NCBI RefSeq assembly: GCF_000002425.4
Contig: NC_037254.1
Coordinates: forward strand, 24,732,276 to 24,796,275
Length of the DNA: 64,000 nt
Reading direction: 5' to 3'
DNA from: Physcomitrium patens
Lineage: Eukaryota; Streptophyta; Bryopsida; Funariales; Funariaceae
The translations under genes were made by a program, and so were the position numbers. A model generated the notes under the pieces. That model ran no database searches and was not told where the DNA came from. It saw only the letters and a program-made list of their open reading frames with translations. Every line of letters begins with the position of its first letter. Position 1 is the first letter of the stretch. This document shows, piece after piece, positions 37,448 to 47,556 of this stretch.

Positions 37448-38771
37448 TGTCATATTTTGTGATTTGCTATTTGAGAATATATTGGATATCTAGTTGTACA
37501 TACTTAGGTTAAACTTTTATATGTATCTTTTCTTAGCTTCCAAAACTTCTTTATTTTGCATAAAATTCAAAATGTAGCAAAATTCCTTCAAAACATATTT
37601 TTTCTGTGAAGGATTTTTTCTTCATGAACTTTAGAAATTCATAACTCTTGATCAAACAATTCAGTTTGTCTCAAATTTATAAAATAGGTAGAATTAATCT
37701 TAATGTATTACCACAAAAAATCACAATTACAAATTCATTCCAATCTTCAAGAATCTAAGAATCCCTAGTAGTTGCTTTGAACCCTATTTTACAAGCACCC
37801 AAGCACTATTTTCTTAATACCTCAAGGACCTAATATTCAAATGCTATCAAACTTGTGTAAAAATTTTACTTACATAAATATATATATTTTCTAATATTTT
37901 GAGCCAATATCTTATCAAACTGCTCAAGATATAACTCAAGACACAACCATTAGTAAATCGGGTCTCTTACCACCTTTGGATTGCATGCACTGACTTCAAA
38001 ATCCAATATCTCTTTCACTCCAACTTGGAATCTAACAAGCAATATGCAAAAAGTGTAGTTGCACAAGTGCTCTCTCTAGTTGTGGTCACCGATCTTCAAT
38101 TGCTTTTTGTACGCGTGTGTTATGTCAAAAAGAGTGACAATAGCTCACAAATTAATACCTTAACTTTCAGCACCTATATCTCCTTCATATAAACTCCAAA
38201 TCATACAAAACTTACACCAAAACCATGGCCAAAAACTTGAGCTCTCTAACCCTAGTTTTCAAAGTCTGAATGGTCCTGAAAAATTAATCCTAATCTCTAA
38301 TATGGCCTCGGGCATCCTCCTCAAAGTCCATTGGTTATGATTTTTGACCAATAGGAATGGAGATTTTCATCATCCATCTCCATTCATTTATATGGATGTC
38401 CTAAATTCTCTTTTTATTACCAAAATCCCTCTGTAACACTTTTCTTTACAAGATTTATTCAATATATGTCTCAAATACTAAATTAAAGAACTAAAATAAG
38501 ACTTCAAGGGTCACCAATGTCTAATAAAGGTGACTCTTAATATTTAAAGCTACTACCAAAAAAATCAATCTCAAAAGCCACTATGAAAAAAAATAAAGTT
38601 ATATAAATTCTAATAATAATTCTTTTAAAAAACTTCTTTTTAAAATAATAATTTAACCACATTCTACAATTAACTAAAATCTAGTAACATAGCTCTCACC
38701 ATGTTAAGTAAATTATACATTAAATACATAATTACATTATTTTTACATAGTAGCTGAACCACAACACAATA
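37448..38771 (-). mobile_element. NCGN element 1 (type I, 1324 bp) in copy B gag
   Basis: Inserted in reverse orientation: left end TGTCATATTTTGTG, right end CACAACACAATA (TATTGTGTTGTG on the minus strand). It carries the type I twin hairpins near 38,330-38,395. No coding region. The neighbouring tetramers are TTAC and ACGC, so a clean duplication is not visible here; the right one has CG in the middle, as in the other insertions. Gag continues on both sides. Confidence 0.85.
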
Positions 38772-40371
38772 ACGCTTTACAAGTTTGACAATTAGTAACA
38801 AACATCAATTAGGTTGATGCAACACTCATCAGCCAATTTTTCTATGGATTATAATATGAAGTAAAAAAATTAATGCTCAATTTACTTGATCTTGAGACAT
38901 TGAGTCAAGTAATTGACTTTGTTGTGAAATGTGATAATTGATTTTTTGAGTTTCAATATGAGAATTTTACAAGAAAATCTCAACTTTATTACAATTCAAT
39001 GATGATACAAATGAATCTATCTAAACATTTGGAAGTAGAAGACATGCAAATTGATGTAGTATGTTTTAAATCTCTTACCGAACAAGAAAAGACTCGTGGT
39101 CATCTAGAAGGACTATATTTATATTATAGAAAAATTAAGTACAATGCTCAATATTATCCAAAGAAACAATGCAATTATAAAATGAAGAGTACTCCTATCA
39201 AAGATGAAAACATGTCGGAAAATAAATTTGTCCAACAATAATAGGGACCATGTGGCTAGAATCTTGTACAATTTCTAATGAAGGTCCTATTCTCTCCTCA
39301 GAACCTTCTCTTTGTTTTCCATTAGATATGCCTTAGCATCTAATAATCACAAAGCTTTTACTTTTATAGATTTATGAGTCTCAACTTGTTTTTTAGATGA
39401 AGAATTTGTTAAAAGTTATAATATAGAATTAGTACAAAAAACTAAATCCATACATGTAGGAGTCATAGAGGGTCGTCCGTTATCTTTTAGAGATGTTAAT
39501 CATGAAACACTTCCTATAGATGTAGTAATAAATGGTCATAATAATTGCATATTTTTTAATATAATTAGATCTCATACTAATTTAATCATTTTAGGTTCAT
39601 CATGGCTAAAAAAGTATTTACTTGTGATGGATTCAATTTTTGGTAAATTTGAATTTTTTTCAAATATCATTAAAAGTTTTTATAATCAAATAGAAAGCCA
39701 TGAGTCTAGTGTAGTCAAATCTATACATATAGGTGCAATAGCTTTTTTGCATACAGCAAAAAAAAGATCATCTTTTGTTATTTATGCCACACCTATTTTA
39801 AATGATGGAAATATTTCCCATAAAATTCTAGTTCAATAACAAGATTTTAATATATTTTTGAGAAGAAGAATGTAGATATTTTTTTGGAGCATTGTCTATA
39901 TGATTGCTCAATCAATCTTAAAGAAAGAACTCAGCCACCATTTGGTCCAATCTATAGTTTATCACAAAATAAATTAGCTAAACTCAAGAAATACATTGAT
40001 GAGAACTTGGCCAAGAATTTCATATGCCATTCAAAATATTTTATAAGAGCTCTAATCTTATTTGTAAAGAAAAAAAATCAATCATTGCAAATAAATTTTG
40101 AATTATCAAAGAGTCAACAAGATTACCATCAAGAATAGATATCCTCTATCTTTGATATTTAGAATTTTTGATCAATTAAATCAATCTAAAATCTTTACAA
40201 AAATACATCTACGAAGAGCATATAATTTGGTTTACATCAAAAAGGGAGATGAATGGAAGATTACATTTTGAACAAGGTATGGACACTTTGAATATAATGT
40301 CATGCATTTTGTATTTACAAATACACCAACTACTTTTCAACATCTTATGAATGATATTTTTTATCAGTTTA
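38772..40371 (+). pseudogene. Copy B gag end, protease and start of reverse transcriptase
   Basis: Gag resumes at 38,772, with a degenerate zinc knuckle near 39,110-39,170 (LYLYYRKIKYNAQYY, cysteines lost). Protease lies at about 39,290-39,840; the DSGA active site is destroyed, and a frame at 39624-39839 keeps the C-terminal part. Reverse transcriptase begins near 39,890 (NKLAKLKKYIDENLAKNF) and is cut at 40,371 by copy E, just before the YLDD region. GTTTA at 40367-40371 is the left target duplication of copy E. Confidence 0.88.
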
Positions 40372-40932
40372 TGTCATAGACATATTCATGTAAGCTAATA
40401 ATTACATATACAAATAGGTGGAAGTAAATAAAAATAAGTAAAAGTAAGTTAATTCTATAGTATTTAATATGGAAGCTTTTTAGAAGCTTCATAGATGCTG
40501 CTTTGACTTCATAGGTGTCTTTAATTGACTTTTTGGGTTAGAAACGTAGTCAACAAGTTGGCCATGTGCCACATATGTTGTTAACTTGAAGATCAAGCTA
40601 ACTATATGGCCCACACGTAGAAAAACTTGCCTTGTAAGTCAAGGCATGTGTCCTATAAAGTCAACACATATTGAAGGTCCTATAGAACGTCGCCACGTAG
40701 CTCCTAGTAAGGTAGTATACACAGAGACAAGAGTGAAGCCTTCTTCACTCTTGTCAACTCTTTTCTTTCTTCCAGTCTAGTTTCAAGGATCTCTAGTTTT
40801 CTTGTCTTTTGGCAATAGCCATTCCACGTTCTCTTTCAATATACATATTTATTTATTTATATTTTGTTACCTTTCTTTGAGTGAAGGTTCACTTGACTGA
40901 ATTGCTTTTTCATCCAGTTCTTGTCCTTGACA
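40372..40932 (+). repeat. Copy E 5' LTR
   Basis: 561 bp, TGTCATAGACA at the left end and TCCTTGACA at the right. The end is fixed by the 3' LTR, where copy B sequence begins right after TTGACA. It holds the promoter and hairpin at 40716-40757. It is somewhat more decayed than the 3' LTR in places (for example TATACACAG for TATATATAG). Confidence 0.95.
40716..40757 (+). promoter_or_regulatory. LTR promoter: TATA box, 13-bp hairpin and predicted RNA start
   Basis: A TATA box (TATACACAG here, TATATATAG in copies A and B) is followed by GACAAGAGTGAAG (40726-40738), loop CCTT, and CTTCACTCTTGTC (40743-40755), a perfect 13-bp inverted repeat. A start about 30 bp past the TATA box falls inside the right arm. 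TCTTGTCAA (40749-40757) there is complementary to the primer-binding site. In copy B the arms read AAGAGTGAGG and CCTCATTCTT, so AAG/CTT changed to AGG/CCT on both sides. Confidence 0.6.
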
Positions 40933-40944
40933 GATTGACAAGAA
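40918..40944 (+). promoter_or_regulatory. LTR/primer-binding-site junction hairpin
   Basis: TTCTTGTC (40918-40925, end of the LTR) pairs perfectly with GACAAGAA (40937-40944, primer-binding site) across an 11-nt loop. The site itself is GATTGACAAGAAT from 40,933. In copy B the same positions read TTCTAGT (36674-36680) and GACTAGAA (36699-36706), so a T-to-A change in one arm is matched by A-to-T in the other. This suggests a selected RNA structure at the priming site. Confidence 0.55.
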
Positions 40945-41144
40945 TACACCTACAATATCAAAGCTTTGTCTAATCTTTATTAAGAGTGGACTACTCCTTT
41001 TTCTTGATAAGATATAAGCATATTAGAAGTTACGGATTATCCTCTTCTAAACTGATATTGTCCTTAGTATTTTCTTTGTTCTCAAGTTTTTTCTTCTATT
41101 TGTCTTGAGCATTATTAGACATCTTTTCTTTTCTAAGTATTATC

Positions 41145-42180
41145 ATGGCAGAACTTATTAAAATGAAGAGTGAAATGGCACATATGCAAGAGCAATTAAG
41201 GGAGTTAATGCTTGTGATGCATCAACTCAATTTACTACCACAAGGAGCAATAAGATTGGTAGGAAGTAAAGATATAGAAATGCTTGGAGCTGCTTCAACA
41301 TCTGCACCAAACCATGTCCTTTCTCCTATGGTGGAACGTCCTTCCAGTATTAGAGAACCAAGAATTACCCTACCCAAGAAGTTTGATGGCACTAGATCCA
41401 AGTTTCAAGGATTTATCAATCAAGTGCAACTTGTGATTGAACTTCAATCCCAAAGCTATCCAACTCTAGGATCGCAAGTTAGATTCATTAGTACGCTTTT
41501 TTCAAGTTCAGCACTATCATAATTTTCAACTTTTCTTGAACGACAAGATCCAATATTGAATAATCTAGAGGCTTTTCTAGCAGAGTTTTGATCTATATAT
41601 GGAAAACATGATACAATTCATATTATAACCAATAAGATCCGTATTTTACGACAAGGCAATCGATCAGTAACGTTGTATGCTTCACAATTTTGACAACTTG
41701 TAATTGATATCAAGTGGGATGATAGTGCACTTATTAACAAAATTTTTTATGGAATATAATATGAGGTAAAAAAATTAATGCTCAACTTACTTCATTGTCG
41801 AACATTGAGTCAAGCAATTAACTTTGCTGTAAAGTGCGACAATTCTTTTTTTGGATTTTGGATCTAAGAACCATACAAGTTAACCTCAATGTTACTATAA
41901 TTCAATGGCAACACCAACACCTCTTCAATACATATATTCCAAAGTAGAGGATATGCAAATTAATGTAGTATGTTTTAAATCTCTTATTGAGCAAAAAAAG
42001 ACTCGTCATTGTGAAGAAGGATTATGTTTATATTGTGGAGAACCAAAGCACACTGCTCAACATTATCCAAAAAAATGATGTAATCACAAAATGAGCAGTA
42101 TGGCTTTAAAAGAAAACAATATGTCAAAAAATTGAGTTTGTCCAGCTACAATAGGGACCGTGCGGCTGGAACCTTAATGC
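41145..42180 (+). pseudogene. Copy E gag, broken
   Basis: Starts at ATG 41,145; the first 125 codons are open, with a coiled-coil-like start (MKSEMAHMQEQLRELM) and the PKKFDGTRSKFQGFINQVQ block. It is then broken by TAA at 41520-41522, where copy A has Trp and copy B has TGA. The zinc knuckle near 42,015-42,072 reads CLYCGEPKHTAQHY: C-x2-C-x4-H is intact but the last Cys is Tyr. Further stops precede protease. Confidence 0.93.
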
Positions 42181-42221
42181 ATATGTAGTACAACATCTAG
42201 TAAAGGTCCTATTCTCTCCTT

Positions 42222-44195
42222 ACAACCCTCTCTTTGTTTTACATTAAATATTATTTTAGGACCTAAATATTACAAAGCCTCTGCCTTGTTAGATTCAGGA
42301 GCCTTGGTGTTGTGTTGTGGTTCGGCTACTATATGAAAATAATGTAATTATGTACTTAATATATAATTTATTAAGTAACATGGTGGGAGCCATATTAGTA
42401 GATTTTAGTTGGTTGTAGGATATAATTTGATTATTATTTTAAGAAGAGGTTGTTTAAAAAGATTACTATAGAATTTTTATAACTTTAATTTCCTTTTGAG
42501 AGTGGCTTTTAAGATTGGTTTTGGTTGATAGTAACTTCTAAATATTTAGAGTCACCTTTATTAGACATTGGTGACATTTAAAAACTTATTTTGGTTCTTT
42601 TATTTGGTGTTTAGAGCATACATTATATAAATCTTATAAGAAAAAAGATTGAAGAAGGATTTTGGTAGAAAAGGGAGTAATTAGGGCACCAATACAGATG
42701 AATGGAGATGAAAAATAAAAATCTCCATTCCTATTGGTCAAAAATCATGACCAATGGGCTTTGAAGAGGCTGCCCGAGGTCATATGAAGGATTAGGGTTA
42801 GTTTCTCGAGGCCATTCGAACTTTGAAGGCTAAGGTCAGAAGGTTTAGGTTTTTGGTTAAGGTTTTGGTGAAAGTTTTGTGTCATTTGGGGTTTTTATGA
42901 AGAAGTTATAGGCACTCAAAGTTAAGGTGTTAGTTTTGGACCTACTGTCATTGTTTTGGGCATCACGCACGCGTACGGATGGCAATTGAGGATCGGCGAC
43001 TGCGATTGGAGAGAGCACTTTTGCGGCTACACTTCTTGTATACTGCTTACTGGATTCTAATTTGGGATGAAGGAGTTATTGGATGTTGAAGTCAGCACAT
43101 GCAATCTAAGGGTAGTAAGTAAGCCGATTTACTAGTGTTTGTCTCTTAAGCTATATCTTAAACAACTTGATAAGGTTTTGGCTCAAAATTTCAAGGGATG
43201 TGTAATTTCATGTTAGTAAACTTTGTGCATAAGTTTTATGATATTTGGAGTTCGGGTTTTTGAGATATAAGGAAAATAGTTTTTCGGGTGCTTGTAAATT
43301 AGGGTTTGGAGTGTCTGCTAGGGTTTCTTAGATGCCAGAAGATCGGGAGTGAATTTGTATTTGGTTTTTTTTGTGGTAAAATTTAAGGATAAATTCTACC
43401 TATCTTATAAATTTGAAACAAACTGAACGGTTAGATCAATAGTTATGATTTTCTAAATTTTGGGGCAAGAAAACCCCTTCGTGGAAAAAATATGTTTTGA
43501 AGGGATTTTGTTATATTTGGAGTTTTATACAAAAATAAAGGAGTTTTGGAAGCCAAGAAAAGAATCATATAAAGGTTTAAGGTACACTCTCTATAGCTAG
43601 ATACCTAGTGTATTCTCAGATAGCAAATCACGCCATATGACATCGGTGTGTTTCTTAGATGAAGAATTTATTACAAGACATAGCATATCTTTAGTAAAGA
43701 AAACTAAACCTGTTCATCTAGAAGTCATAGGTGGTCGTCCATTGTCTTCTAGAGATAATACTCACAAAACCCTTCTTATAGAAATAATAATCAATGGTCA
43801 TAATAGCTTTGTAGTATTTAATATCATTAGATCTCCCTCTAATCTAATCATTTTAGGTTTATCGTAGTTAAAAAAATACAACCCTCAAATAGATTGGATT
43901 TTCTGAACTCTTATTTTTTCTAAAAGTATAACTAAAAATTTAGTTAATCAAGTAGAGAGTCATAAGTCCAATTCAATTAAACCCATATTTATAGGTGCAA
44001 AAGCTTTCTTGCATGCTGCTATGAAAGAATCACCATATATTATTTATGCCACACTTGTTTCTATTGGTGGAAAGACTTCAAGTGGCATTCCAAGCCAATA
44101 TCAAGAATTTCAAGATGTATTTGAAAAAAAGAATGTGGATACACTCCCGAAACATCATCCCTATGATTGCTCAATTGACCTTCAAGAAGGAGCAT
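42222..44195 (+). pseudogene. Copy E protease, split by an NCGN element
   Basis: Retropepsin domain in two parts: 42222-42307 ends with the active site LLDSGA, and 43643-44195 continues with VCFLDEEFITRHS and NIIRSPSNLIILGLS. The NCGN element at 42308-43642 lies between them. Taking it out together with one copy of the TCGG duplication rejoins the frame. The second part also contains the linker to reverse transcriptase (HHPYDCSIDLQEGA). Confidence 0.9.
42308..43642 (+). mobile_element. NCGN element 6 (type I, 1335 bp) in copy E protease
   Basis: Starts TGTTGTGTTGTGG and ends CACGCCATATGACA. It is flanked by TTGG (42304-42307) and TCGG (43643-43646), a 4-bp duplication with one C/T change. 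The twin hairpins lie at 42701-42729 and 42733-42755. There is no open frame of any size and no recognisable domain. Either a non-autonomous DNA transposon or a solo LTR; see the findings. It is younger than copy E, which is younger than copy B. Confidence 0.88.
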
Positions 44196-44199
44196 AACT

Positions 44200-45440
44200 G
44201 CCATTCGGACCAATCTACAGTTTATCACAAAATGAGTTGACTGAATTCAAGGAATATATTGAAGAAAATCTAGCCAAGAATTTCATACACCATTCTAAAT
44301 CTCCGGCAGGAGCTCCAATTCTATTTGTGAAGAAAAAAAATGGATCATTGTGGATGTGTATTGATTATCGAGGACTCAACAAGATTACCATCAAGAACAG
44401 ATATCCACTACCTTTAATATCTGGACTTCTTGATCAGCTAAATCAAGCTAAGATCTATACAAAAATAGATCTCCGGGGAGCATACAATCTAGTACACATC
44501 AAAAAAGGAGATGAATAGAAGACTGCGTTTCAAACTAGGTATGGATATTTTGAATACAACGTCATTCCTTTTGGACTCACAAATGCACCAACAACTTTTC
44601 AACATCTAATGAATGATGTTTTTTGAGAGTTTTTGGACGATTTTGTGGTCTATTATCTAGACGACATCTTAATCTATTCTAAGAATCCAGATGAATATGA
44701 ACTTCATGTTTGTCGTGTGTTACAAAAATTAAGAGATGTAGGACTCTATGCCAAGATAAAAAAGTGTGTATTCCACACTACTCAAGTTGATTTCTTAGGT
44801 TACATCATTTCAAATTATGATCTTATGATGGATCCTAAGAAAGTTCAAACTATTATACATTGAAAGATTCCAAAAATGGTTAGAGATGTGCAATACTTTT
44901 TGGAAATTGTCAACAACTATCAGATCTTCATCAAGGATTTCTCTTGAGTTGCAGTTCCACTTACACGTTTGACTTGTAAAGACAAACTCCAATAGAATCA
45001 AGAAGTGGAAGTTGCTTTTGAAACTTTGAAGACAACTTTTATTTCTACACCAATCTTGTATCGTGTTGATTTTTTCAAAGCATTCTTTATAGAAATAGAT
45101 GCATCGGACTTTGCTCTGGGTGCGGTTTTATCACAAATGGGAACAGATGACGAACTTGTCCAGTAGCCTTTCATTCAAGAAAATTTGCAGTAGCAAAAAT
45201 GAATTATGAGATCCATGACAAAGAACTTCTTGTAATTATGGATTCTTTTTAAGAATGGCATCATTATCTAGAAGGCGCTTCTAGTCTAGTCACCATGTAT
45301 ATGGATCACAAGAACCTCAAGTATTTTATGTCAGCACGCATATTAAATCATCGTCAAGCTCGTTGGAGCATGTCCTTATCAAGATTCGACTTCATCATCA
45401 CTTATCGATCAGGAAAATAACAAGATTTGTCTGATGCCTT
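44200..45440 (+). pseudogene. Copy E reverse transcriptase and RNase H
   Basis: Reverse transcriptase runs from 44,237 ([14 protein letters not shown]) through VDYRGLN-like and [12 protein letters not shown] motifs to the intact catalytic box YLDD at 44654-44665 and FLGYIIS near 44,800. RNase H follows at 45,000-45,420, with ETDASDF read as EIDASDF and a [10 protein letters not shown] motif, then the SDALFRRS linker. TGA, TAG and frameshifts break it in at least five places (for example 44,517 and 44,625). Confidence 0.92.
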
Positions 45441-46790
45441 GTTTAGACGTTCTTATTTTGTACCAAAAGAAAGAAATGTAGCTTTTGAGCAACAAAGAAT
45501 GGTTCTCTTGAAACCGGAGCAATTTCATCTCCGAGCAATAAAATCAATATTGACTATTGATTTAACTTTTCTTAAGCAAGTCCAATTAAGTATGTCTTCA
45601 GACCCTCTTGTTCATGATATCAAGAATAATTCTTCTAAATCCCATGATCCCTCTAAATTTGAATTCAAGCACAACCTACTCTATTTCGAAGGATGCCTAT
45701 ATGTTCCAGAAAGAGAAGCATGTTTACATATTCTTCAAGCTCGTCAGGACTTTCAAGCAGCGGGATATTTTGGATATAATAAGACTTTGGAGCTGATATC
45801 TAGGGATTTTTGGTGGCCTCAAATGTGGAAAGTAGGCAAAGAGTTTGTACAATCATGTGATGTTTACTCAAGATCAAAAACTCCTTGTCATCGACTTTTT
45901 GGACTTCTTCAGCCATTACCTATTCCAGAACAACCATAGTCTTCTATTTCTATGGACTTCATTATAGATCTTCCAATCTCAGATTCTTATGACTTTTTAA
46001 TTGTGATAGTAGATCTTTTTACCAAGATGGCACATTTTGTACCATGTATAAAATCTATCACAGGTGAAGAAATAGCTAAGCTTTTTCTTGACAATATCTA
46101 TCGCTATCATGGATTATCCAAGGATATTATATTAGATAGGGGAATTCAATTTGTATCAAGATTTTGGCGGACTCTTTTCAAGATTCTAAAAGTGGATATA
46201 AAACTATCTTTAACATTCCATTCTCAAATTGATGGACAAATGAAGCATGTTAATCAAGTTTTGGACCAATATTTAAGATGTACCATTAATTACTAACAAG
46301 ATGATTGGACAATTCTTTTGCCATTGGCAGAGTTTGCTTACAATAACAAGGTACATTCTTCTATAAAATAAATACCTTTCTTTACTAATTATGGTTATCA
46401 TCCATGACTTGATACTTTTGACTTTTCAAAAGTTTATAATCCTATTGCAAAAGATTTGGCAATTCATTTATCAGAGCTACATGCAACGATGAAGGTAGAG
46501 TTAAAAGAAGCTTAAGAACAACAAAAGGTCAATGCAGATGTCTATCGAAAGGAACAACCACCATTCCTCTTGAGTGATAAGGTATGGCTACTTTGTTGCA
46601 ATATCAAGACCACTCATCCTTGTGACAAGTTGGACTATCGAAGATTGGGACCATTTTCTATTTCTGCACAAATCAATCCAGTTGCATATTATTTACATCT
46701 ACCAGAGTCAATGAAAATCCATCCAGTATTCCACCTGTCTTTTCTTGAACCATACAAGATAGTGGACATACCAAAAAGATGACAAGCTCC
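45427..46790 (+). pseudogene. Copy E integrase
   Basis: Open pieces 45427-45939, 45952-46296 and 46570-46782 form one decayed integrase. The zinc-binding part (about 45,720-45,870) is damaged: GYFG replaces GHFG and CDVY replaces CDVC. The core has MDFIIDLP (first Asp) and LDRGIQF (second Asp), but the catalytic Glu codon reads Lys (QMKHVNQ). The C-terminal part has INPVAYYLHLPES and FHLSFLEPYK. The enzyme would be inactive even without the stops. Confidence 0.92.
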
Positions 46791-46818
46791 ACCTCTTCCT
46801 ATAGAAGTGGACAATAAT

Positions 46819-46995
46819 GAAGAGTTTGAAGTAGAAGAAGTCTTAGATTCAAGGCGGCCCCAAAATAAATTAGAATATCTTGTCCATTGATGCAGATATG
46901 ATATTTGTAAACGCACATAGAAGCCAATAAAGAATCTTGCAAATACAGCAAAGGCGGTTGAGGCTTTTTATCGACGACATCCATCAAAATCAAGA
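46819..46995 (+). pseudogene. Copy E chromodomain
   Basis: EEFEVEEVLDSRR and LEYLVH, then NTAKAVEAFYRRHPSKS: the chromodomain fused to the integrase C-terminus, the defining mark of chromoviruses. TGA replaces Trp after LEYLVH and TAG (46918-46920) replaces Trp of TWEP. Pol ends shortly after HPSKSR at a stop codon present in copies A, B and E. Confidence 0.9.
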
Positions 46996-47092
46996 TAAAA
47001 ACCTTCTTTTTAAAAGAAACAATATCTAGGCAAGATAACATTCTACTTTCAATCCTTATTTGTAGCTTCTTTGTAGTTGTGATACTCAAGAG

Positions 47093-47515
47093 ATGGAGAA
47101 CCAACAACTAACGGATTCGATTCAAGAGTCTTTATTTGCTGACCTGTCAGACGAGACATTATGATTGTTATAACTTTCAAGACGACGTAATCGAGATAAA
47201 GATCTTCAAGAACAATATGATCTTCCTCGAATAGATGGCGAAATACAAAGCATTTGGTAACACAATTTGGGAAGGGTCTTCCGATGTTTGGTGATTTTGT
47301 TAGAGGTAGGAACAACTCCTGATGGTGTTTCAAATGTTCTATTCGAAGGTAGTTATGAAGGCCTCAACAATGATCAAATATCTGGGTGGTCTTCCCGCCC
47401 TGGTATGGGACACTATTGATGGTTGAGAGGCCCTATCAATCATCTTTGAAGAGAACAAAGATCAGAGTATGTGGCGAATATAATTCGTTGCATCATAGAT
47501 TTCCTCAACATATGA
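47093..47515 (+). pseudogene. Post-pol reading frame of copy E (423 nt, unknown function)
   Basis: ATG 47,093 opens a frame of 141 codons ending in TGA, 41 nt before the 3' LTR. Five in-frame stops interrupt it, each one transition from Trp, Gln or Arg. Preserved blocks are FADLSDETL, LLEVGTTPDG, LFEGSYEGLNNDQISGW and SEYVANIIRCIIDFLNI. Length and frame equal those of copy B (55847-56269). It is charged and soluble-looking, without membrane segments. A position between pol and the 3' LTR is where env or accessory genes occur in other gypsy elements. Family unknown. Confidence 0.6.
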
Positions 47516-47556
47516 TGATTGTTCATCATGGAATCCGTCCCTAAAAGGGCGGGTAA

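Noticed and set aside
40953..40966. Initiator Met-tRNA primer-binding site in the copy E leader (CAATATCAAAGC against TGGTATCAGAGC)
   Set aside because: Only 8 of 12 bases agree, the TGG start is missing, and it lies over 20 nt past the LTR end fixed by the target duplication. Copy B matches even less well. It may be an evolutionary trace of a former tRNA site.
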